A stretch of DNA of 12,936 bases from DATGLE01 sp035294325. GTDB lineage: Bacteria > Chloroflexota > Ktedonobacteria > Ktedonobacterales > Ktedonobacteraceae. The stretch lies in assembly GCA_035294325.1 (NCBI GenBank), contig DATGLE010000084.1, forward strand, positions 1 through 12,936, read 5' to 3'. Below the pieces are notes generated by a model that was not told the DNA's origin, made no database searches, and was given only the letters and a program-made list of their open reading frames with translations. The position numbers and the translations under genes are program-made. Shown here one piece after another: positions 5,994-12,002 of this stretch. The number at the start of each line of letters is the position of its first letter. The first letter of the stretch is position 1.

Positions 5994-7619
5994 ATGGCAA
6001 AACAGCTCGTATTTGATGAAGAAGCTCGCCGCTCGTTGAAAAAGGGCATCGATATCCTGGCCGGCGCGGTAAAAAGCACCCTCGGACCAAAGGGACGCAA
6101 CGTAGCACTCGACAAGAAATTCGGCGCGCCCAGCGTCACCCATGATGGTGTGACCGTCGCCAAAGAGATTGAGCTGGAGAATAAATTCGAAAATATGGGC
6201 GCGCAACTGCTCAAAGAGGCCGCGACCAAGACCAATGATGTCGCTGGCGACGGCACGACGACAGCAACCGTGCTCGCGCAGGCTATCGTCAATGAAGGAC
6301 TCAAGAACCTGGCCGCCGGTGCCAACCCCATGCAGTTGAAGCAGGGCATCGACAAGGGGACCGAGGCCGTTGTCGAGTACATCCGCAAGATGGCGATTCC
6401 TGTTGAGGGCAAGAAGGAGATTGCCCAGATCGCCTCGATCTCGGCCGCCGATGAGCAGATCGGCGAACTGATCGCCGACGTAATGGACAAAGTTGGCAAG
6501 GACGGCGTAATCACGGTTGAGGAGTCGCGCGGCATCAACTTCGAGACCGAGTACGTCGAAGGTATGCAGATCGACAAGGGCTACATCTCTCCCTACTTCG
6601 TCACCAACTCGGAGAAGATGGAAGCCTCCCTTGAAAACCCCTACATCCTGATTACCGACAAGAAGGTCAGCGCGGTCCAGGATATCCTGCCGTTGATCGA
6701 GAAGATTGTGCAGCAGGGCAAGCGCGAGATCGTAATTATCGCCGAGGATGTCGATGGCGAGGCTCTGCCGACGCTGGTGGTCAACAAGCTGCGCGGCGTC
6801 CTCAATGTGCTCGCCGTCAAGGCCCCCGGCTTCGGTGATCGCCGCAAAGAGATGCTGCGTGACATCGCTGTGCTGACCGGCGGCCAGGTCATCAGCGAGG
6901 AGATGGGGCGTCGCCTCGACAGCGCCACGCTCGCCGATCTTGGCACGGCTCGCCTGGTCATCGCCAACAAGGATGAGACAACCATCGTTGAAGGTCATGG
7001 CAACCCGGCCGATATTCAGGCCCGCATCCGCCAGATCAAGGCGCAGATCGAGGAGACGACCAGCGACTATGACCGCGAGAAGTTGCAGGAGCGCCTGGCA
7101 AAGCTGGCCGGTGGCGTTGCGCTAATTAAGGTCGGCGCTGGCACCGAGGTCGAACTGAAGTATCGCAAGACTCGCGTTGAGGATGCTCTCTCCGCCACCC
7201 GCGCCGGTGTTGAAGAGGGTATTGTTCCAGGCGGCGGCGTTGCGCTGCTGAACGCTGTCGAAGCGCTGGATAATCTGCACCTTGAAGGCGATGCCGGAAC
7301 CGGTGTCTCTATCCTGCGCCGCGCCCTGGAGGAACCGCTGCGCCAGCTTGCCGCGAATGCCGGTAAGGATGGCTCGGTCATCGTCGAAGGCGTGCGCCGC
7401 GCGCAGAAGGAGAAGGGCAACAATCACATTGGCTACAACGTGCTGACCGATCAGTACGTGGATATGGTCGAGGCCGGCATTATCGATCCGGCGAAGGTGA
7501 CACGCTCGGCTCTCCAGAATGCCACCAGCATCGCGGCGATGATCCTGACGACGGAGGCGCTGATTACCGATCTGCCCGAGAAGGAGAAGCCCGCAGCTCC
7601 CGCGATGCCTGAATACTAA
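5994..7619 (+). CDS. groEL: Chaperonin GroEL (Hsp60)
   Basis: ATP-driven folding chamber, tetradecamer in the cytoplasm, partner of GroES. 541 aa, full length. Seen: N-terminal KSTLGPKGRNV (27-37), nucleotide-binding DVAGDGTTTATVLAQ with the catalytic Asp, apical-domain YISPYFVTN, and the family signature VEEGIVPGGGVAL. The C-terminus ends in EKPAAPAMPEY instead of the Gly-Gly-Met repeats common in proteobacterial GroEL, which is normal for several other phyla. Start: ATG at 5994 with AAGGA (5980-5984) 9 nt upstream. An 18-bp hairpin 29 bp past the stop probably ends the operon. There is no sign of a second groEL copy here. Confidence 0.98.
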   Translation: MAKQLVFDEEARRSLKKGIDILAGAVKSTLGPKGRNVALDKKFGAPSVTHDGVTVAKEIELENKFENMGAQLLKEAATKTNDVAGDGTTTATVLAQAIVNEGLKNLAAGANPMQLKQGIDKGTEAVVEYIRKMAIPVEGKKEIAQIASISAADEQIGELIADVMDKVGKDGVITVEESRGINFETEYVEGMQIDKGYISPYFVTNSEKMEASLENPYILITDKKVSAVQDILPLIEKIVQQGKREIVIIAEDVDGEALPTLVVNKLRGVLNVLAVKAPGFGDRRKEMLRDIAVLTGGQVISEEMGRRLDSATLADLGTARLVIANKDETTIVEGHGNPADIQARIRQIKAQIEETTSDYDREKLQERLAKLAGGVALIKVGAGTEVELKYRKTRVEDALSATRAGVEEGIVPGGGVALLNAVEALDNLHLEGDAGTGVSILRRALEEPLRQLAANAGKDGSVIVEGVRRAQKEKGNNHIGYNVLTDQYVDMVEAGIIDPAKVTRSALQNATSIAAMILTTEALITDLPEKEKPAAPAMPEY

Positions 7620-7648
7620 TCCACCCCCCGTCGCGTTACATAGATACT

Positions 7649-7687
7649 ACAATATACCGGTTATGCAGAGCATAACCGGTATATTGT
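7649..7687 (+). terminator. Hairpin after groEL
   Basis: Perfect 18-bp stem 7649-7666 / 7670-7687 with a 3-nt loop AGA (arm ACAATATACCGGTTATGC). It is 29 bp after the groEL stop and is the only hairpin of this kind without a GC-rich tip. No clear T-run follows (TAGAATGTG), so termination is likely from position and stem strength but not canonical. Confidence 0.65.
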
Positions 7688-7717
7688 TAGAATGTGTCTG
7701 ATTGCCAGCGCCACGCC

Positions 7718-7805
7718 TGCTCGCGCCTGCGGCGCTCGCCGGCTCTGAGGGATGATGTGGACACATGCGCGCAACGCGCATGTGTCCACATCATCCCTCA
7801 GAGCC
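7718..7805 (-). repeat. Hairpin-plus-motif element E
   Basis: Perfect inverted repeat with 30-bp arms 7741-7770 and 7776-7805 and a 5-nt loop GCAAC, the longest stem in the window. Directly abutting on the left, on the minus strand, is the conserved motif 7718-7740, identical over 23 nt to the copy at 5223-5245. It lies between the convergent groEL and YflT-like genes. Confidence 0.88.
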
Positions 7806-7870
7806 CCGGGTGCGGATCCGCCGCGCCACCGCCAGGCGAGAGCACCGAGCCTCGGACACTTTCTTAGTAT

Positions 7871-8467
7871 CTAAGACGGTGATGGCGTGTCGCGGCGGCC
7901 AACACTGCGGTCAATCTTGCCGCCGCTGTTCAGCAAGATGGCGCGGGCACGTGACCTTCGACTGACGTTCTGGGCATCGGGGAGGCGCACGGCGACGACG
8001 GTGCGTGTGCCGGGAGCCGGCCGCGTGGATGACGTGCTCAGCCCGGACATATTCTGTCCGATGTCGCCGCGCACACGCCCGGGTCGCGTCAATACAACGA
8101 TAATGCCGAGCACAACGCCGACGATAAGGCCGATAATCCAGCCCTGCGGCTCCAGAACACTGGACGAGGCAAAGTGCGCGACGAATCCGAGCGCTCCGAA
8201 CACGATGCCGGCAATGATGACGAGGAGTATGCTGAGCACAGGGTTGGGGGCACTGCGCTGCGTTTGCAGGAAGAATTCGCTGCGATTCGTGCTCGGCCCG
8301 TGTACACGGAACTCGCCCGCGCCCACGATTCCTTCCTGCAACTGGTAGACCTCTTCCTCGCCAAATCCTTCTTTACGCAGTTTTTCAGCCGCCGCGTCCG
8401 CCTTCTCCTCGGATGGGAAAACCGCCAGCAGGTCATAGTCAGCATGTTGTTGCTGTTGTTGTTGCAT
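7871..8467 (-). CDS. Two-TM membrane protein with YflT-like (general stress protein 17M) domain
   Basis: 198 aa. Seen: a Gln/His-rich start (MQQQQQQH), then YDLLAVFPSEEKADAAAEKL and EGFGEEEVYQL (11-43), which match the alternating pattern of the YflT/GSP17M stress-protein fold. Two membrane spans follow (about 76-98 and 107-127) with Gly-rich faces, then a basic/Ser-Thr linker (128-155). A C-terminal segment, TVVAVRLPDAQNVSRRSRARAILLNSGG, looks like a second half of the same fold. The YflT family is known from Bacillus heat/general stress; the molecular role is unknown and here inferred only. Start: ATG at 8467 has AGGAG about 8 nt upstream; a longer frame to 8515 would run over the TATAAT box. 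Convergent with groEL, not in an operon. Confidence 0.75.
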   Translation of the reverse strand: MQQQQQQHADYDLLAVFPSEEKADAAAEKLRKEGFGEEEVYQLQEGIVGAGEFRVHGPSTNRSEFFLQTQRSAPNPVLSILLVIIAGIVFGALGFVAHFASSSVLEPQGWIIGLIVGVVLGIIVVLTRPGRVRGDIGQNMSGLSTSSTRPAPGTRTVVAVRLPDAQNVSRRSRARAILLNSGGKIDRSVGRRDTPSPS

Positions 8468-8506
8468 GGCTATGGCTCCTAAAAAGGTGTTTATGCTGTT
8501 CGCTCT

Positions 8507-8512
8507 ATTATA
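8507..8512 (-). promoter_or_regulatory. -10 box of the YflT-like gene
   Basis: A perfect TATAAT on the minus strand 39 nt upstream of the ATG at 8467. The sequence 17 nt further upstream (TTTCCC) is a poor -35. No sigma-B-type GGGTAT box was seen. Confidence 0.5.
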
Positions 8513-8593
8513 CACACTCTTTCTGCTCAGGGAAAATACTATCCCGGCGTGGGTGTCAGGGTGTGCCTGGCTGCCGGCACTTGAGCGTGCTCA

Positions 8594-8658
8594 CGCCTTA
8601 TAGAAGACATCGAGTGGGAAATGCGCAAAGCGCATTTCCCACTCGATGTCTTCTATAA
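8594..8658 (-). repeat. Hairpin element F
   Basis: Perfect inverted repeat with 29-bp arms 8598-8626 and 8630-8658 and a 3-nt loop AAA. The tip is GTGGG-AAAT-GCGC. On its left is only a degenerate, GC-rich trace of the conserved motif (GAGCGTGCTCACGCC). The left junction CGCCTTATAGAAG (8594-8606) is identical to 2803-2815 at element B-left. Confidence 0.85.
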
Positions 8659-8686
8659 AGGGTCTGGCGGAGTCGCACAAAGGAGG

Positions 8687-8763
8687 AATAATGTGGTGCA
8701 GGCACAGGCGTGCTGCGCCTGTGCCTGCACCACATTATTCACAGGTGAGCGCCGCAGGCGCTC
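8687..8763 (+). repeat. Hairpin-plus-motif element G
   Basis: Perfect inverted repeat with 24-bp arms 8687-8710 and 8716-8739 and a 5-nt loop TGCTG. Seven nucleotides to the right is the motif as a perfect small stem-loop, GAGCGCC-GCA-GGCGCTC (8747-8763), reading away from the hairpin. Confidence 0.87.
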
Positions 8764-8803
8764 GTCAACGTCGAGGGGAGTAGCGGGCAAGACTTTTTTA
8801 GGG

Positions 8804-8809
8804 TATGAT
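8804..8809 (+). promoter_or_regulatory. Possible -10 of the FHA gene
   Basis: TATGAT (5 of 6 matches to TATAAT), 61 nt upstream of the ATG at 8871, with no recognisable -35. Low confidence. Confidence 0.3.
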
Positions 8810-8870
8810 AGGTGCAGTCTTTGAGGGTATGAGCGCCGGGCCATCAACGAAAAACGGAGGGAGGGAGAAT

Positions 8871-9683
8871 ATGGAGCTTTCAGACGACGAAATCTCCTTT
8901 CTCATCGAGGCAATTGAGGATCGCCTGGCTCTGTTACGCAGATTGCCGCCGGGCGCGTGGCGCGATCAGCGCATTGCGGCGCTCGAAGGCGTTGCCCGCA
9001 AGCTTGACCCCGCTATTCCGCAAAGCGCGCAGCAGTGGGAGGACGACGAGTCCGCGCTACAGACGCAGCGCCATCCCGTTATGCCGGTGAGCCTGACCTG
9101 CCCCTTCTGTCAGAACCCGATCAAGGCCGGCGACAACTTTTGCCTGAACTGCGGCAATCGCCTGGCGCCCGCCGCACAGTTGTCGCAGCGCATGCCGCCA
9201 GCGGTCCAGGAAGATATCGAGCTTCCGGCCAAATTTATTGTCTGCGCGAACCATAAGGGGGGGCCGCGCCGGGGCAGCCTCCTGCACTGTCCCTTTTGTG
9301 AGGAGATCATCCAGCCTGGCGACAACTTCTGCTTGAAGTGCGGCAATCGCCTTAAATTCGGCAATATGCCCATTGTTCAGGAATATTGCCTGCCTGAGAA
9401 GGGGGTTATCCACATTGGACGCGCGCCCGGCAGCGATATCTGCCTTACGAACAGCAGGATCATCTCGCGCCATCACGCCACCGTGAGCCGCCGCGACGAT
9501 CAGTACATGCTCTGCGACGAAAATAGCTCCAACGGCACCCTGATTAACGGCCAGCCGCTTGAGCCGAAGAAGCTCTATCCCCTGCACGATAGCGACCAGG
9601 TGCGCATCGGCGATTACTACCTCATTTTCCGTACCGCTCGCCCCGTACACACGGAGCGGGCCGACTTCTTTGACGACGGGTGA
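8871..9683 (+). CDS. Double zinc-ribbon FHA-domain protein
   Basis: 270 aa, cytoplasmic by appearance. Seen: an N-terminal helical segment (1-48); zinc ribbon 1 with Cys77/80/91/94 (CPFC...NFCLNCG); a linker; zinc ribbon 2 with Cys140/143/154/157 (CPFC...NFCLKCG); and a C-terminal FHA domain (about 178-256) with GRAPGSDI, SRHHATV and SSNGTLING, including the Arg184, Ser199 and Asn221 positions that bind phosphothreonine in FHA domains. So it probably reads out a Ser/Thr kinase signal; no kinase is in the window. The two ribbons are near-copies (internal duplication). Start: ATG at 8871 preceded by a purine-rich GGAGGGAGGGAG run; a longer frame to 8805 lacks this and overlaps the -10. Convergent with another zinc-ribbon gene. 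Partner and target are unknown. Confidence 0.88.
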   Translation: MELSDDEISFLIEAIEDRLALLRRLPPGAWRDQRIAALEGVARKLDPAIPQSAQQWEDDESALQTQRHPVMPVSLTCPFCQNPIKAGDNFCLNCGNRLAPAAQLSQRMPPAVQEDIELPAKFIVCANHKGGPRRGSLLHCPFCEEIIQPGDNFCLKCGNRLKFGNMPIVQEYCLPEKGVIHIGRAPGSDICLTNSRIISRHHATVSRRDDQYMLCDENSSNGTLINGQPLEPKKLYPLHDSDQVRIGDYYLIFRTARPVHTERADFFDDG

Positions 9684-9708
9684 ATATACATTTTCCTTGA
9701 ACCATAGG

Positions 9709-9780
9709 CATGTCATCCTGAGCGAGAGCGAAGGATCCGATGGCGCACGCGGCTCCTTCGCTCTCGCTCAGGATGACATG
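9709..9780. terminator. Long palindrome between convergent genes
   Basis: Perfect 27-bp arms 9709-9735 and 9754-9780 around an 18-nt loop. The arm carries the GTCATCCTGAGCGA...GAAGGA sequence, seen as an interspersed palindrome in many bacterial genomes. It lies 25 bp after the FHA gene and overlaps the 3' end of the zinc-ribbon/coiled-coil gene, so it can act as a bidirectional terminator. It lacks the GAGCGCC motif and is a different repeat family from elements A-G. Confidence 0.6.
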
Positions 9781-10229
9781 TGCTCTCTCTTCCACTGCAT
9801 CTGGGCCTGCTGCAAGCCCAGCAACTCCTGCTCAAGCCGGGTGATCTGTTGCTGCAACTGCTGCTTCTGCTGCTGAGGATGTAAAAGGCGCAGATCCTCG
9901 AACCATTTATAGCCCAGGCGCAGCAGTCCACGCGGCACGAACGCCGCCGTCTCATAGTACTGGGAGCGTGTGTTAGACATCTGTATGGTAATCTGTTTCA
10001 GGTAGAGCTTCAACTGCTTGATCTCTAGCCTGAGCTGAGCGATCTGTTCTTTGTATGGATCCTGTGGCCTTGCCGCCCTGCTGCCCCGGCGCGCCGGCGC
10101 ATTCAGGGACATGCCTGAGAGAGCGGGAGCGTAGGGAGTGACGCCGCCGGCCTCGCGTAAGGGAACGCCGCAGTTTTCACAGAAGTGCGCACCATCCTGT
10201 ATACGGTGGCCGCATGCGTTACAGAACAT
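9768..10229 (-). CDS. Zinc-ribbon and coiled-coil protein
   Basis: 153 aa, no named function. Seen: an N-terminal zinc ribbon with Cys3, Cys6, Cys17 and Cys20 (CNACG...HFCENCG); a Pro/Ala/Arg-rich linker (about 25-57); a first heptad-like helix (58-87); a middle with aromatic residues (RLGYKWFEDLRLL); and a Gln-rich coiled coil (118-149). No membrane span. Start: ATG at 10229 has AAGGGGG 8 nt upstream. It starts 24 bp after the stop of the TIR-NB-ARC-TPR gene, so the two are likely one transcript. Its last three residues and TGA stop are encoded by the right arm of the 9709-9780 palindrome, suggesting the original 3' end was replaced. The ribbon resembles those of the convergent FHA protein. 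Possible adaptor or oligomeriser; this is inference. Confidence 0.75.
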   Translation of the reverse strand: MFCNACGHRIQDGAHFCENCGVPLREAGGVTPYAPALSGMSLNAPARRGSRAARPQDPYKEQIAQLRLEIKQLKLYLKQITIQMSNTRSQYYETAAFVPRGLLRLGYKWFEDLRLLHPQQQKQQLQQQITRLEQELLGLQQAQMQWKREHMSS

Positions 10230-10253
10230 CGTTATTTCCCCCTTAAAATGCTA

Positions 10254-12002
10254 TCAGGAGTTATCCCTTAATCTGACCCGGATGGCTCTGGCACGCGCCG
10301 ATAGCGTCATCGCATCGCGCTCACGCCCGACCTTACGCAAGAAATCCGTATAGGTTTCCAGGAGCAGGGCCACCTGTTCATGCTCAGGCCCGTATGCCTG
10401 CTCCATAATCGCCAGGGCGCGCTGATACAACGGCTCAACCGCCTCCAATCTGTTCTGCTCATTATAGCACGCGGCCAGATTGCTCAGGCCATAGGCGATA
10501 TCGGGATGGTGCAGCCCAAAGGCTCTCTCATAGAGGATGAGGGCGCGACTCAAAAGTTCCTCGGCCTCGCTGCACCTGCCCTGGCTGGCATAGAAGATCG
10601 CGAGATTGTTGAGGCCATGTGCAACTTCGGGATGCTCGGGACCATACGCCTGCTCAAAGATAGCGAGTGCGCGCCGCAAACATCGCTCGGCCTCAGCGTA
10701 GCGGCCCTGCATGCCATAGAAATCGGCCAGGTGATTGAGCGTGCGCGCCAGTCCGGGATCACCGGGGGCCTCGCTCTCGTAGAGCCGCAGCGCCTGCCCG
10801 AAAGCGGCTTCAGCCTGCTCGCCTTTGTCCTGATTGATGAGCGCCAGAGCCAGGTGGTCGAACAACTGCGCGGCGAAGAGATGGTCCGGCTCCCCGGCCT
10901 GCTCGCTGATACTGATGGCACGCCTGAGTAGAGTTTCGGCGAGAGCAGCTTTGCCGCGATGCAGAAAGAAGTTCGCCAGCTGGTTGAGCGCCCTGGCAAC
11001 TTCGAGATGGTCGTTGCCATAGATCGCCTGTGCTTGAGTGAGCGCACGCTGTAAGAGTGGCTCGGCCTGCTCATCCCTGTCCAGCGTTATGTAGAGATGG
11101 GCCAGGTAGGTGAAGGCGGTCACGATGCCGGGATGCTCGGGTGTACCCAACTGCCCGAACATAGAGACGGCCTGGTGCAGCAGCGCCTCGGCCTCCGCAT
11201 ATTGCCCACGCAGATAATTGTAGTAACCGGCCTTGCTCAGGAGTTGAGCCATCTCTGGCATAGCTATATTTAAGTATTTTTTGGCGGCAGCCAGAAATTG
11301 AACATGAAGAATGTAGCGCTTGCAGAGGGACCATGTTATACTGTCCTCGGGGTTGGGGAAGATGGTATTGACACTTCTCACTACGACCGCAAAGCCAGCA
11401 TGCACATCCGCCTCTCCCAACCCATCCTTCAACAAGGCATGCACCACTCGTGGCAGCGAGAAAGAGGAACGGGCACCATCGCGCCAGAGCAGCCCATAGG
11501 CTCGCAGCGTGTCTAATGCCTCGCTCAGCGCGGCAGAACTCCCCCGCATTATCTCCAGTTCAGGCCCCAGATCGACGGTTTCCTGAGTGAAGAGCTGCTC
11601 GGGGATATCCGTCGGGCACAGGAAAGCACAGAGGCGCAGCAGTTTGACAGCCGCAGGATTGCTCTGCCCGACGCGTTCAAGCGCGAGGGCATAGGCGACG
11701 ATGATCGGTTCGGGCAGATCAGGAGCGGAGAGTGCGCGCCGCCTCCAGGCCATGTTACGCCTGCGTAGATAGAGATGCTCATAGTGTTCCAGGGTAGAAC
11801 CTGTGGTGTCGATATAAGCCGCGGCCAGGTCGAGAGCCAGCGGCAGGTAGTCCAGATCATGCGCGACCTCCCTGGCCCCCACGCGGGGCACGACGTGAAC
11901 ATCTTCGAGCAGGCTATTGAGCGGGGAGGATCCGTGCCCGGCGCAGCAGGAAGAGCGCGGCCTCCTCCGGGTCCATCGGACCGACGTGAAGGCGTTCGGC
12001 AT
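10254..12002 (-). CDS. C-terminal part of TIR-NB-ARC-TPR protein (NB-ARC end, winged helix, TPRs), frameshifted from its N-terminal part
   Basis: Reading frame of 582 codons, but only about codon 28 onward (from about 11922) is real protein; the first part overlaps the upstream frame. Seen: DYLPLALDLAAAYI (51-64), the GLPLAL-type motif of NB-ARC; a winged-helix segment LLRLCAFLCPTDIPEQLF (121-138); then seven TPR units of about 42 residues (about 255-550) with the GxxxEAExLxxRALxIxEQAYGPEHPEVA pattern of kinesin-light-chain-like TPRs, plus a partial eighth. NB-ARC/TPR proteins are STAND ATPases, where the repeats sense a ligand. The gene ends 24 bp before the zinc-ribbon/coiled-coil gene. Deleting one C of the run at 11923-11926 would join it to the upstream frame as one protein of at least 893 aa. 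Confidence 0.8.
   Translation of the reverse strand: MPNAFTSVRWTRRRPRSSCCAGHGSSPLNSLLEDVHVVPRVGAREVAHDLDYLPLALDLAAAYIDTTGSTLEHYEHLYLRRRNMAWRRRALSAPDLPEPIIVAYALALERVGQSNPAAVKLLRLCAFLCPTDIPEQLFTQETVDLGPELEIMRGSSAALSEALDTLRAYGLLWRDGARSSFSLPRVVHALLKDGLGEADVHAGFAVVVRSVNTIFPNPEDSITWSLCKRYILHVQFLAAAKKYLNIAMPEMAQLLSKAGYYNYLRGQYAEAEALLHQAVSMFGQLGTPEHPGIVTAFTYLAHLYITLDRDEQAEPLLQRALTQAQAIYGNDHLEVARALNQLANFFLHRGKAALAETLLRRAISISEQAGEPDHLFAAQLFDHLALALINQDKGEQAEAAFGQALRLYESEAPGDPGLARTLNHLADFYGMQGRYAEAERCLRRALAIFEQAYGPEHPEVAHGLNNLAIFYASQGRCSEAEELLSRALILYERAFGLHHPDIAYGLSNLAACYNEQNRLEAVEPLYQRALAIMEQAYGPEHEQVALLLETYTDFLRKVGRERDAMTLSARARAIRVRLRDNS

Larger units (their letters stand above)
8468..8870. other. 403-bp divergent spacer with two hairpin elements
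   Basis: No gene seen. It holds the promoter and leader of the YflT-like gene (minus), element F (8594-8658), element G (8687-8763) and a possible -10 for the FHA gene at 8804-8809. Both hairpins lie between two divergent promoters, so simple gene-end terminator roles do not fit them. Confidence 0.7.

Noticed and set aside
5601..6998. Long open frame (465 codons) on the minus strand opposite groES/groEL
   Set aside because: It lies entirely on the complement of strongly conserved groES/groEL and the end of the Cys-rich gene, has no recognisable domain, and is explained by GC-rich codon use leaving the opposite frame open.
959..8763. Insertion sequences as the source of the hairpins
   Set aside because: No transposase fragment or clear target-site duplications were found next to any hairpin; only a non-autonomous element remains possible.
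11914..11930. Programmed +1 frameshift as the primary explanation for the split NLR gene
   Set aside because: CCC-G followed shortly by TAG is compatible, but there is no rare-codon pause, clear stimulatory structure or known precedent here. An extra base in a homopolymer is simpler.
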